DNA from: an uncultured SAR116 cluster alpha proteobacterium
GTDB lineage: Bacteria > Pseudomonadota > Alphaproteobacteria > Puniceispirillales > Marisalimonadaceae
Direction of reading: 5' to 3'
Length of the DNA stretch: 64,000 bases
Assembly (NCBI GenBank): GCA_902528415.1
Contig: CABZSR010000007.1
Span: forward strand, 1-64,000
Shown: positions 51,542-60,820 of the stretch, in pieces
Layout of the letters: each line of letters opens with the position of its first letter
Position numbering within the stretch: the first letter of the stretch is position 1
Notes under the pieces: generated by a model
What the model was told of the DNA's origin: nothing
Databases searched by the model: none
Seen by the model: the letters and a program-made list of their open reading frames with translations, nothing else
Translations under genes and position numbers: made by a program

Positions 51542-52192
51542 TTAAATTTTAGAAAACTTCTTTAAAGCATTTGTAAAAGTTAATCCAGCATCCATTTCTT
51601 CCATTGCCTTTCTGTCATCGGCAGAAAACTTTTCGGAAGCTTCAGTTATATTCTCAGCATGCTCAATTGGGATACATAAAACACCTGTGCCATCAGCAAC
51701 AATAATATCACCTTTTCTTACTCTTACTCCTGCACAAACAACTGGATCATTTATAGATATAACTTTTATCCTGGTTTTTCCGGGTGTTGGTACCATGTGT
51801 CTAGAAAATGCTGGAAAGGAAAATTCTATAATTTCTTCTCTATCACGAATACCTCCATCGACCACAAGGCCACCAACTCCTTTCAACTTTGCAGCATAAG
51901 AAGCCATCCCACCCCAGGTAGACACCTGAGCTCCATTATTGGCAACAACAATGACATCTCCTGGATTTGCCGCGTCAATCATATGCCCAACTTTAAAATC
52001 ATTTGATGAAAAACTGCCAAAAGGACCTGTTGTTTCTTGAACCGTAATAGCTCTTCCTACTACCTTCATACCAAAACCTGCAGGAGCCAGGTTATTCATA
52101 ACACCATTAAAACCAACATCATCTAGTGCATTAGCTAAGGTTGGTGTAGCAATTTTTTTTAATCTTTCTAAAATTTCATCATTAACAGACAT
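51542..52192 (-). CDS. RraA-family aldolase-like protein
   Basis: A 216-residue protein of the RraA/HMG-aldolase fold. The metal/substrate motif VVDGGIRDREEIIEFSFPAF has the Arg-Asp pair, and VRKGDIIVADGTGVLCIP is typical. It probably cleaves a 4-hydroxy-2-oxo acid (4-hydroxy-4-methyl-2-oxoglutarate or oxaloacetate-type) with a divalent metal, or is a regulator-type RraA. Convergent with the acid-sugar kinase, so not one transcript, but its function fits the same pathway. GGGAG ribosome site. Confidence 0.8.
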   Translation of the reverse strand: MSVNDEILERLKKIATPTLANALDDVGFNGVMNNLAPAGFGMKVVGRAITVQETTGPFGSFSSNDFKVGHMIDAANPGDVIVVANNGAQVSTWGGMASYAAKLKGVGGLVVDGGIRDREEIIEFSFPAFSRHMVPTPGKTRIKVISINDPVVCAGVRVRKGDIIVADGTGVLCIPIEHAENITEASEKFSADDRKAMEEMDAGLTFTNALKKFSKI

Positions 52193-52334
52193 TTATAAAC
52201 TCCCGAAGTACCAAAATAATTTTACTCTTAATTAATAATGTTAATATAAGGACATTTTTTTGTATTAATTATATTGACCTTTATCCTATATAATTTAACT
52301 TATTTTAAATTAATTAACAAAATAAGTATTATAA

Positions 52335-53489
52335 ATGTCTAAGTTTAATTTTCCTTCTATTAAAGAAACGAATGATTTATCAAACCTTCGAAAAGAAGTA
52401 AGAAATTTTATAACAAAATCTTTAAATGATAAAGATTTTGAGCCTTCTGCTGATGCTTGGGTCTTTTCTGCCAGCCCAGAGTTTAGTAAGAAACTTGGAT
52501 CGATGGGATGGCTAGGCATGTCATTTCCAAAAAAATACGGCGGGAATGAAAGAACTGCACTTGAGAGGTATGTTGTGACCGAAGAGCTTTTAGCTTCTGG
52601 AGCTCCTGTCGCCGCCCATTGGATAGCTGACAGACAAAGCGGGAGTCAAATTTTAAGATATGGAAATGAGGAGCAAAAAAAATCAATTATTCCTAAAATA
52701 ACCGCAGGAGAATGCTTTTTTGCTATTGGAATGAGTGAGCCTGACTCTGGTTCAGACTTAGCTTCAGTTAAAACTAAAGCTACTAAGATAGAAAATGGTT
52801 GGAAACTTGAAGGTAGAAAAATTTGGTCTACTGGCGCTCATATAGCAAATTATATGATTGTACTTGTAAGAACTAGTCCTGCGTCAGAAAACAATAGGCA
52901 TGAAGGACTATCTCAGTTTTTGGTTGATTTATCACTTCCAAATGTAAGTGTAAAAGGTATCCCTGACATGACAGGTCAACGCCATTTTAACGAAACTCTA
53001 TTCGATAATGTTATACTTTCTGAGGATGCATTGCTTGGAGTTGAAGGAAAAGGTTGGTCTCAGGTAGTTGGTGAACTTGCACTTGAAAGATCTGGCCCTG
53101 AAAGATTTTTGTCTCATTTCACATTACTTGAGAGTTTTGTAAATGAATTCAAAAATATTTTAATAAAATCAGGTTCAAAATTAATAGGTAAATTAATTGC
53201 TGAACTTCAAACATTAAGAAGAATGAGTTTTTCTATAGCCTCTATGTTACAAAATGGAGAATCTCCAGAGACACAAGCTGCATTTGTTAAGGAGTTGGGT
53301 AATAAATTTGAAAAGACCATGGTAGAAACGTTAAGAGAGTTTTCCAATATAATTCCACTTTATGAATGGCCTTCTCAATTACAAAATTTATTTGAAGACG
53401 CCACTCTCAGAATACCCTCAAACTCGTTAAGAGGTGGAACAACTGAAATTATGAAAGGGATAATTGCAAGACAGTTAGGTCTGAGATGA
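52335..53489 (+). CDS. Acyl-CoA dehydrogenase (large member of a pair)
   Basis: A 384-residue FAD enzyme: WLGMSFPKKYGGNERTALER, CFFAIGMSEPDSGSDLASVK and RGGTTEIMKGIIARQLGLR, the C-terminal motif. It oxidises acyl-CoA in beta-oxidation-like steps. Its stop overlaps the start of the next ACAD by four bases (ATGA), indicating coupled translation and probably a heteromeric pair as in some steroid or cyclic-acid degraders. Divergent from the RraA-like gene, with 142 bases between. Confidence 0.85.
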   Translation: MSKFNFPSIKETNDLSNLRKEVRNFITKSLNDKDFEPSADAWVFSASPEFSKKLGSMGWLGMSFPKKYGGNERTALERYVVTEELLASGAPVAAHWIADRQSGSQILRYGNEEQKKSIIPKITAGECFFAIGMSEPDSGSDLASVKTKATKIENGWKLEGRKIWSTGAHIANYMIVLVRTSPASENNRHEGLSQFLVDLSLPNVSVKGIPDMTGQRHFNETLFDNVILSEDALLGVEGKGWSQVVGELALERSGPERFLSHFTLLESFVNEFKNILIKSGSKLIGKLIAELQTLRRMSFSIASMLQNGESPETQAAFVKELGNKFEKTMVETLREFSNIIPLYEWPSQLQNLFEDATLRIPSNSLRGGTTEIMKGIIARQLGLR

Positions 53490-54514
53490 ATGAAGAGCTA
53501 GGTATTATTTTAGAAACAACCTCAAAAATTCTTAACAAGCATGTAGATCATAAATTAAGACAAAACATAGATAACAACAATTCTGATTTAATTAATTTAT
53601 GGAGTGAAATTGAACAACTTGGCCTTCCTAAAATAGCCGTTAAAGATAAGTTCAATGGATCAGGTTTACCTCTTTCAACCACTTTACCAATAATCAAATT
53701 ATCAAATAATATAGGAGCACCAATACCTTTATCCGAAACAATATTGTCTAATTATATTCTGTCAGAATCTGATATAAACCCTCCAAGTGGCATTATAACT
53801 TATGCAATAGATGTAAAGAACCTTAAAATCTTAGGTAATGAAATATCCGGAGAATTAATTTCGGTTCCATATTTAAATCTTACTGATAAAATTGTCTTTA
53901 TTACTGAAATTGAAAAAACAAAAAAAGTTATTCTTATTAAAAATAGCGGGGAAAACAAAGAGTTAAAAAAGAATTTTTTATCTGAACCACGCTATAATTT
54001 AAAATTAAATAAATGTAAAATCCTTGATATGAAAACAATTAACTTAAGGGTAAATTTTAAACATTTAGGCGCTATTGTAAGATCTGCTCAAATGATAGGG
54101 TCAATGGAAAAAATTTTAGATTTATGTATTGATTACTGTTCACAAAGAAAACAATTTGGAAGAGCACTCTCAAAATTCCAAGCTATTCAACATCAGATAT
54201 CTGAAATGGCCGTTGAGCTATCTGCATCTTCTGCAGCTTTATCAACAATCACTAATTCTTATGATTTTTATAAAAATAAAAAGGATATAGCTATTTTAAA
54301 AATAAGAGCTGGAGCTGCTGCAGGAAAAGTTATAGCAATATCTCATCAAGTTCATGGCGCAATTGGATTTACTCAAGAGTATGAATTAGCTTACTTTACT
54401 CGAAATATAAATAGTTGGAGAAACGATTTTGGAAATGAGAGTTATTGGGAAGACCTATTAGGAAAAGATTTTTTAGAAAATAACAATCAAAATTTATGGG
54501 AATATTTAACTTAA
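53486..54514 (+). CDS. Acyl-CoA dehydrogenase (partner, shortened)
   Basis: A 342-residue acyl-CoA-dehydrogenase-like protein. The C-terminal domain is clear: RSAQMIGSMEKILDLCIDYC, SQRKQFGRALSKFQAIQHQI and GKVIAISHQVHGAIGFTQEY. The N-terminal and middle domains are diverged, and the FAD-contact motif of the middle domain (CFAITEPDSGSD in standard ACADs) is not seen. It may be the non-catalytic or second subunit of the preceding ACAD. ATGA overlap couples the two. Confidence 0.8.
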   Translation: MNEELGIILETTSKILNKHVDHKLRQNIDNNNSDLINLWSEIEQLGLPKIAVKDKFNGSGLPLSTTLPIIKLSNNIGAPIPLSETILSNYILSESDINPPSGIITYAIDVKNLKILGNEISGELISVPYLNLTDKIVFITEIEKTKKVILIKNSGENKELKKNFLSEPRYNLKLNKCKILDMKTINLRVNFKHLGAIVRSAQMIGSMEKILDLCIDYCSQRKQFGRALSKFQAIQHQISEMAVELSASSAALSTITNSYDFYKNKKDIAILKIRAGAAAGKVIAISHQVHGAIGFTQEYELAYFTRNINSWRNDFGNESYWEDLLGKDFLENNNQNLWEYLT

Positions 54515-54539
54515 ATACTATTTTAATTCGAGGTGAAAA

Positions 54540-55337
54540 ATGACTGACTCAGTTTTATATGAACAAGATGATAGAATTGTTAAAATAACACTAAATAGAC
54601 CGGACACTAGAAATGCTCTTTCCGGAGATATTATAGAAGGTTTAGTAGATTCTCTAAATAAAGCTGATAAAGATAAAAATGTAGGTTGTGTAATATTAAC
54701 AGGTGCTGGAAAAAGCTTTTCGTCTGGTGGAAATCTTCAAGAAATCAAAGATATGACCACTAAGGACAACATGTCTTTAACTGAATTAGAGGATTGGTAT
54801 AGATTTGGAATACAAAAAATTCCACTTACAATGAATAGTATTGATGTTCCAATTGTAGCTGCTGTAAATGGACACGCCATTGGTGCAGGAAACGATTTGT
54901 GTACAATGTGCGATATTAGAATTGCAGCAGAAGACGCAAAGTTTTCAGAGAGTTTCCTTAGAATTGGAATTATTCCAGGTGATGGTGGATCCTGGTTTCT
55001 TCCGAAAATAATTGGACTAGCAAGAGCAAATGAAATGATTTTAACTTGTGACGTTCTTGATGCCCAAAAGGCTCTAGATTGGGGTCTTGTTTCAAAGGTT
55101 GTAACAAATGATGAACTTTTGGATGAAGCTTATAGAACTGCAAATAAAATTGCCTCACAACCCCCTGAAGCATCAAGAAGAGCTAAAAGATTATTAAGAA
55201 TGTCACAAAATGTTTCTCTGGACAAAGCGTTAGAAATGGCGGCAAGTCAACAAAGTATTCTTCAACAACTTGATGACCATAGAGAAGCAATAGACGCCCT
55301 TTTAGAAAAAAGAAAACCTAATTACACAAACTCCTAG
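54540..55337 (+). CDS. Enoyl-CoA hydratase/isomerase family protein
   Basis: A 265-residue crotonase-fold enzyme: RPDTRNALSGDIIEGLVDSL, GAGKSFSSGGNLQEIKDM (oxyanion hole), GHAIGAGNDLCTMCDIRIAA, FSESFLRIGIIPGDGGSWFL. Hydrates enoyl-CoA produced by the upstream dehydrogenases. GAGGTG ribosome site 25 bases after the ACAD stop; same operon. Confidence 0.85.
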   Translation: MTDSVLYEQDDRIVKITLNRPDTRNALSGDIIEGLVDSLNKADKDKNVGCVILTGAGKSFSSGGNLQEIKDMTTKDNMSLTELEDWYRFGIQKIPLTMNSIDVPIVAAVNGHAIGAGNDLCTMCDIRIAAEDAKFSESFLRIGIIPGDGGSWFLPKIIGLARANEMILTCDVLDAQKALDWGLVSKVVTNDELLDEAYRTANKIASQPPEASRRAKRLLRMSQNVSLDKALEMAASQQSILQQLDDHREAIDALLEKRKPNYTNS

Positions 55338-55353
55338 CTAAGGTTTTTAAATT

Positions 55354-55857
55354 CTACATGTACATTCTGGGAAAAAAATAATCAATAACTTCCCCGTTTG
55401 TAAAAACTGGTGGTTTAAAATTATTTTCGGAATATTCTATAATAACAACACCACAAGTCACTAAGTTAACAGGTAACTTATTATAACCTTTAGTTGATAA
55501 TTGATACATTAATGAATTTAAAATAGGATTATGACCTATTACAACCACGGTGCTAAATCCATGCACTTTGGAGGTTAATTTTTTTTTAATCTGATCTATT
55601 GATGCATGATATAAATCTTCTTCAATCGATAAAAAATTGTCTTTATTATCCCAATTTAAAAAAATATTTTCGTAAGTTAGCTTTGCCCTTAACGCTGGAG
55701 AGATTAAAAACAAATCTGGTTTATCTATTCTTTTTTTAAGTTCCTCAGAAATAACTTTACAAGAATTATAACCTCTTTTATTCAAACCCCTTTGAAGATC
55801 ATTGACGTTACCACTCCAATCGGATTTAGCATGACGTATTAATATTAATTTAGACAT
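55354..55857 (-). CDS. SixA-like phosphohistidine phosphatase
   Basis: A 167-residue histidine-phosphatase-superfamily protein: catalytic RHAK motif at LILIRHAKSDWSG, and VVVIGHNPILNSLMYQLSTK with the second His. Known members dephosphorylate phospho-His on proteins; here the target is unknown. Follows the thiolase on the same strand with a six-base gap, so co-transcribed. Confidence 0.75.
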   Translation of the reverse strand: MSKLILIRHAKSDWSGNVNDLQRGLNKRGYNSCKVISEELKKRIDKPDLFLISPALRAKLTYENIFLNWDNKDNFLSIEEDLYHASIDQIKKKLTSKVHGFSTVVVIGHNPILNSLMYQLSTKGYNKLPVNLVTCGVVIIEYSENNFKPPVFTNGEVIDYFFPRMYM

Positions 55858-55863
55858 TTAATA

Positions 55864-57030
55864 TTAACGTATTCTCTCCAAAATTGAGACATAATTTGCG
55901 ACAGAGGCTCCGCCCATATTAAAAATACCTGCTAATTTAGCATCTTTGACCTGCATGTCATCTGCCTCCCCAGTGAGTTGCATTGCTGACATCACATGTT
56001 GAGAAACTCCAGTAGCGCCGACAGGGTGCCCTTTTGACTTAAGACCGCCTGAGGGATTTATAGGAAGTCTACCATTTTTTTGAACCCAGCCCTCTTCGAT
56101 TGCTTTATAACCTTCGCCTAATTTAGTTAAACCCATTGCTTCATATTCAATAAGTTCTGCAATTGTGAAACAGTCATGGGTTTCTACAAACGACAAATCA
56201 TCAAGATTTATTTTAGCATCTTGCAGGGCATAACTCCAAGCTTGACGAGCACCTTCAAACTCTGTTTTTTCTCTTTTACTCAGTGGAAGAATATCATTTA
56301 CGTGTCTTCTTGCTCTAAAGGCAATTGCTCTCTTTGCAGAAAGGGCAAGGTCTATGTCTTGAATTATTAAAGCAGCAGCACCGTCAGATACCATAGAGCA
56401 ATCTGTTCTTCTTAACGGCTCTGCAACGTAAGGATTCTTTTCTGAAACAGAATTACAAAAATCAAAACCTAGATTTTTTTGCATATGAGCAAGAGGATTT
56501 ACACTTCCATTCTCGTGATTTTTAGCAGCAATTTTAGCCAGCACATCTGATTTATCCCCATATTTTTGAAAATAAGCATTTGCTATAGTTGCAAAAACAC
56601 CTGTAAACCCCCCTTTGGTTTCTCCTTCTTCTGGCCGATAACTTGCACCTAAGAGAATGTCACCAACTTTTTCGGAAGACGTGTCTGTCATTTTCTCTAC
56701 ACCAACAACAAGTGTTGTCTTTGCTCTTTTGGCTTCAATTGCATTCATCGCTGTATGAATGGCCGCTGAACCTGTTGCGCACGCATTTTCAACTCTCATA
56801 GCTGGTACATACCTTAGATCTATCTGTGAAACAGCTGGTAATGCACCATGAAAATCCTGCTTTTGAAACCCATTATTGAACGTTCCAACATAAATTGCAT
56901 CTATATCTTTTGGCGAAATTTCTGCATGATTTATTGCCTGTTCAACAACTTCTGCAATCATATTCTCTGAAGATTGATCTTTATTTACACCAAATTTATT
57001 ATGGGCCCAGCCAGTTATACAAGATGACAT
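55864..57030 (-). CDS. Thiolase-family acetyl-CoA acyltransferase (SCP2-type)
   Basis: A 388-residue thiolase: nucleophile Cys in VENACATGSAAIHTAMNAIE, ETHDCFTIAELIEYEAMGLT and NPSGGLKSKGHPVGATG with the distal His. The single-subunit and HDCFT motif resemble SCP2/acetyl-CoA acetyltransferase-like thiolases. It cleaves 3-ketoacyl-CoA and would finish the beta-oxidation steps encoded at 52-55 kb. AGGAGG ribosome site. Confidence 0.85.
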   Translation of the reverse strand: MSSCITGWAHNKFGVNKDQSSENMIAEVVEQAINHAEISPKDIDAIYVGTFNNGFQKQDFHGALPAVSQIDLRYVPAMRVENACATGSAAIHTAMNAIEAKRAKTTLVVGVEKMTDTSSEKVGDILLGASYRPEEGETKGGFTGVFATIANAYFQKYGDKSDVLAKIAAKNHENGSVNPLAHMQKNLGFDFCNSVSEKNPYVAEPLRRTDCSMVSDGAAALIIQDIDLALSAKRAIAFRARRHVNDILPLSKREKTEFEGARQAWSYALQDAKINLDDLSFVETHDCFTIAELIEYEAMGLTKLGEGYKAIEEGWVQKNGRLPINPSGGLKSKGHPVGATGVSQHVMSAMQLTGEADDMQVKDAKLAGIFNMGGASVANYVSILERIR

Positions 57031-57053
57031 TTTATCCTCCTAAAAAAGATATT

Positions 57054-57776
57054 CTAATTACAAATTTTCATAAGTAAATTCAAAGTTTCTTTTGGATGTG
57101 TAAACATAGCATTATGCCCTGCCTTCAATTCAAAAATTGGCCAATTCATTTTTCTTACTGACACTCTTGAACTTTCTAAAGATTGATAGACTGGATCAGT
57201 ACAAAATATGTAAGAAACAGAAAGTCCATTCCCAATTTCATTTTCTAAATTCAGTTTTGATTTAAAAGTGCTTACAGGATGAGGAGTTAATTTACTAGCC
57301 AAGATTAAAGATTTTCTAATATCAAAAACTCCAAATGCTTCGGGTGATGGAGGAGGAATTGAGAGCTTGCCTTCAGATTGTTCTGCTAAAGCCGTTCTTT
57401 CTTTAACTATTTCTTTTGGAGCAATATCAAAAGGACTTTGACCACTTGATAAAATCATTGCATCAAAATAAACAAGCCTATTAATTCTCTCTTTTAATCT
57501 GTCTGCAACACCACTTATGATACTTCCCGCAAAGCTATGTCCTACTAATACTATATTTTCTAAATCTTCTAACAAAATATGATTAATTATATCATCAATA
57601 TATGTGTCTAAAGTTATCTCAGGGGACAATAAATGTTTTCTTTCACCTAAACCCGTTTGGGTAGGACAAGTTACATTATAACCTTGATATACTAAGAGAT
57701 CTGCAACTTCTTTCCAAATCCACCCACCATGCCAAGCACCGTGAACTAATACAAAATTAGGTTTATTATTTGTCAT
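57054..57776 (-). CDS. Alpha/beta-hydrolase (esterase-like)
   Basis: A roughly 240-residue hydrolase: oxyanion-side HG motif FVLVHGAWHGGWIW, nucleophile elbow NIVLVGHSFAGSII and late His in ELKAGHNAMFTHPKE. The sequence resembles plant-type methyl esterases and EstC-like bacterial enzymes. I start at the ATG at 57776, near a GAGA site, rather than the track's upstream start. Divergent from the 57866 SDR. Substrate unknown. Confidence 0.75.
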   Translation of the reverse strand: MTNNKPNFVLVHGAWHGGWIWKEVADLLVYQGYNVTCPTQTGLGERKHLLSPEITLDTYIDDIINHILLEDLENIVLVGHSFAGSIISGVADRLKERINRLVYFDAMILSSGQSPFDIAPKEIVKERTALAEQSEGKLSIPPPSPEAFGVFDIRKSLILASKLTPHPVSTFKSKLNLENEIGNGLSVSYIFCTDPVYQSLESSRVSVRKMNWPIFELKAGHNAMFTHPKETLNLLMKICN

Positions 57777-57865
57777 ATAGATCTCTTTAAATTTATCAAT
57801 TAAATGATAATATAATACTATCAATAATAAATATGTGTCACTTAATTTAAATAAAAGAAATTAGA

Positions 57866-58564
57866 ATGGAACCATTAAATATAGCTATTTTTGGGAGCTC
57901 TGGTGCAATTGGCAAAGCATTGTGTTTTGAATTTTCAAAAAACAATAGTGTAAATAACATATTTGCCTTTTCTAGGAATGGTGTTCAATTAGATCATCAA
58001 TCTATAATTTCAAAAGAAGTAAATTATTTAAATGAAAATAGCTTGGCTGAGACCGCTCAATCACTTGAATGTAAGTTGGACGTTATTGTTGTGGCAATTG
58101 GTGCGCTTGAACAACCAGAAAAATCAATAAGAGATCTATCCTCTGTTAAATTTATTGACATGTTTAATGCTAATACTATTCCAACTGCTTTAATTGCAAA
58201 ATATTTTTTACCCAAATTATACAGAGATAGAATAACAAAATTTGCTTCAATTTCAGCTAGAGTTGGAAGTATAGAAGACAACGAACTAGGTGGTTGGTAT
58301 TCTTATAGGGCATCTAAATCTGCTTTAAATATGGTTTTAAAAGGATTATCAATTGAACAAAAAAGATCAAATCCAGATAGTATCATCTTTGGACTTCATC
58401 CAGGCACAGTAGATTCAAAATTATCGAAACCTTTTCAAAAAAAAGATAAAGAATATTTTACTCCCGAATATTCTGCAAAAAAATTGGTAAGTGTTATTGG
58501 TACAAAGACAGTAGCTAGTAATGGTAAAATATTTGATTGGGATAATAAAATCATTCCCTATTAA
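57866..58564 (+). CDS. Short-chain dehydrogenase (C-factor-like)
   Basis: A 232-residue SDR: IFGSSGAIGKALCFEFSKNN cofactor motif, ISARVGSIEDNE (Ser), WYSYRASKSALNMVLKGLSI with Tyr/Lys pair and the short C-terminal loop. Similar members are called C-factor/CsgA-like short SDRs. Function in the region is unknown. Its 3' end overlaps the convergent YjiH-type gene by four bases. Confidence 0.8.
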   Translation: MEPLNIAIFGSSGAIGKALCFEFSKNNSVNNIFAFSRNGVQLDHQSIISKEVNYLNENSLAETAQSLECKLDVIVVAIGALEQPEKSIRDLSSVKFIDMFNANTIPTALIAKYFLPKLYRDRITKFASISARVGSIEDNELGGWYSYRASKSALNMVLKGLSIEQKRSNPDSIIFGLHPGTVDSKLSKPFQKKDKEYFTPEYSAKKLVSVIGTKTVASNGKIFDWDNKIIPY

Positions 58565-59532
58565 GAATTAGGTTTATATTCTGGTATATTATAATTAGTG
58601 AGATGTTTCTGCCAAAATTCTTGCGTCAATTTAGCCCCTAATCTCATAAAAACATAAACGATACATAATGTTAAAACCGCTCTTAAAAAAAGCGTTATTA
58701 TAATATTTGAACCTATAAGTGAAATGACTGCAGTATCTTCAATTATGCTATGAAGCATTCCTACTAAGACTAAAACGCCAAAAACATCCTTATAGTGAAG
58801 TTTTCCAGTTTTAACTTCTTTAATTAAAAGTCCTGCACCAAAGCCAATCCCAAGGGTCACTCCTACTATTGCAATTGTAGAAGCTTTTTCACCAACTCCG
58901 AGAAAGTTTAAAAAGGGTTTTAGAGCTTTTTCTATTAATCGTTCAATGCCTACATATTTTAAAAAATCTAAAATTATTACAAGTGCTATAATAATAATAA
59001 AGATCATGCCCAGCCCTTTTAGTTGAGATAAGCCCCAACTAAATAAATCAGGTGCGCTTTCTAAACTTGGTAATAAAATTGTAGCTGGGTAATTCATATA
59101 ACCAGTAAGTTGAAAAAAAAGATTCAAAAAATAGCATGATAAAATACCAAGGCCTAATCTAATAAATATCATAGCACGGGCTCTTACTCCTGCTTTTCTA
59201 CAAATAATAACTTCAATAGGCAATGAATGTGTGAATAAAATTAAAAGTCCTAATACACTTGCCTGAGCAGCAGTAAATGGCATGTCGGCTGGTAGACCTG
59301 AAAAAACTATTAAACCTGCATAGGGGCTTGTGAGCAATGAAGTGGTAAAAACTAATGAAATAGCCTCTGGTAATCCTAACAAAAACATTAAAGGAGCACA
59401 GAACTTATTTAATATTTCAACAAAACCTAACTCATCTAGTATTTTTACTATAATTAATGTTGGTATCATTATTATGAATAGCTCATAAGTAATTTCAAGG
59501 GATGACTTTGTAAGCTCTCTGATCTTATTCAT
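58561..59532 (-). CDS. Nucleoside-recognition (YjiH-type) membrane protein
   Basis: A 323-residue protein with about eight membrane helices. Gate-type motifs ELGFVEILNKFCAPLMFLLG (helix pair), KVAIVGVTLGIGFGAGLLIK-like region (IAIVGVTLGIGFGAGLLIKE). Members of the YjiH/Spore-maturation family are membrane proteins of unknown transport role. It follows the MFS gene with 13 bases between and may be expressed with it. Confidence 0.7.
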   Translation of the reverse strand: MNKIRELTKSSLEITYELFIIMIPTLIIVKILDELGFVEILNKFCAPLMFLLGLPEAISLVFTTSLLTSPYAGLIVFSGLPADMPFTAAQASVLGLLILFTHSLPIEVIICRKAGVRARAMIFIRLGLGILSCYFLNLFFQLTGYMNYPATILLPSLESAPDLFSWGLSQLKGLGMIFIIIIALVIILDFLKYVGIERLIEKALKPFLNFLGVGEKASTIAIVGVTLGIGFGAGLLIKEVKTGKLHYKDVFGVLVLVGMLHSIIEDTAVISLIGSNIIITLFLRAVLTLCIVYVFMRLGAKLTQEFWQKHLTNYNIPEYKPNS

Positions 59533-59545
59533 TAGTAATTCCTCT

Positions 59546-60787
59546 TCAATCCAGAACTAGCTTATCTTTTTTGAAATAAATTTGCCACATTATGAATGTT
59601 ACTATCAAAAGATTTGTAAAATTCCAAAAGATTCCATTTACAAATGCTAATTTATAAGATTGGGTAATATCAAAAATTTCACCAGACATCCAGCCACCTA
59701 AGCCCATACCTACAATTGTTGCCATAATGACTAATCCAACTCTTTCACCAACCTGTTCAATTGGCAGATATTTTCTTATTATCATAGCATATGCAGGCAC
59801 TATACCTCCTTGGGACAACCCAAACATTAACGAAACAATATAAAGCGATAATTGACTATCAAACGGCAAGAAAAATACTAAGGAAAGCATTTGTAATAAT
59901 GATCCAATAAATAAAGTGTAAACAGGACCAATCTTGTCGGACAAGAAACCGAACCCAACTCTACTTATCATTCCTGAAAAAAGCATTACTGCCAAAATTT
60001 CAGCTCCGATGCTCAATCCAAAGCCTCTCTCAACACATAAAGCAACAATATGTACTTGTGGCATTGCCATTGCCAAGCAACAACCAATTCCTGCCAAAAT
60101 TAATAAGATTTGTAATGTATTGGGACTTAAGTTGGTTAAACTGTTTCCATCAGTACTTAAATCATTATTAGATATGTTACTTGCAACATTGTTTTTTAGA
60201 AATAATGCTATTGGAAACATAATCACCATACAGATTATTGCTATATACAAGTAAACTTCTTTCCATGAAGTGTATTCAAGGAAATAACTAATGATTAAAG
60301 GCCAAAAAGCTCCAGCCACATAATTAGCACTAGCAATAATCGCAACAGCTAACCCTCTTCTTTTTTCAAAAAAATTTCCTATATCCGCCATAGATGGGCC
60401 AAAAAAAGTCGCAGCAGCCGTCCCCATGAAAATTTGTAAGATTAACAAATGCCAAAAATTGGTAGATATCATTGCAATTAAATAAGAAGAAACAAGAATT
60501 ATTATTGCGAAAATAATTGGTAACTTTAAGCCAAATTTATCAATAATTTTTCCAATTAAAAAATTACCAAGTCCAAAACCAACCATAGTAGTAGCGTATA
60601 GTAAACTTGCCTGTCCCCTATCTATATTAAACTCGTTTTCAATTGCAGGCATTACAACCACAACTGACCACATACCAACTGTACCAATAACACCTATAGT
60701 AAATAATAATATTAGCCTAATCCAAGACTTTAAGCTGTCATATTCTATGTTAGAGGTAGTATTAAATGCGCTTATGACACCCACCAT
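59546..60787 (-). CDS. MFS transporter (oxalate/formate-antiporter-like)
   Basis: A 413-residue carrier with about twelve helices. GQASLLYATTMVGFGLGNFL, IGKIIDKFGLKLPIIFAIII with the conserved GxxxDxxG loop, GFGFLSDKIGPVYTLFIGSL for the second half. Resembles the OFA/monocarboxylate group. Likely imports an organic acid used by neighbours; co-oriented with a CaiB-family CoA-transferase (33-base gap), a common arrangement for acid uptake and activation. Confidence 0.75.
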   Translation of the reverse strand: MVGVISAFNTTSNIEYDSLKSWIRLILLFTIGVIGTVGMWSVVVVMPAIENEFNIDRGQASLLYATTMVGFGLGNFLIGKIIDKFGLKLPIIFAIIILVSSYLIAMISTNFWHLLILQIFMGTAAATFFGPSMADIGNFFEKRRGLAVAIIASANYVAGAFWPLIISYFLEYTSWKEVYLYIAIICMVIMFPIALFLKNNVASNISNNDLSTDGNSLTNLSPNTLQILLILAGIGCCLAMAMPQVHIVALCVERGFGLSIGAEILAVMLFSGMISRVGFGFLSDKIGPVYTLFIGSLLQMLSLVFFLPFDSQLSLYIVSLMFGLSQGGIVPAYAMIIRKYLPIEQVGERVGLVIMATIVGMGLGGWMSGEIFDITQSYKLAFVNGIFWNFTNLLIVTFIMWQIYFKKDKLVLD

Positions 60788-60820
60788 TAATTATATTAAA
60801 AACGATTTAATCAGGTTAAT

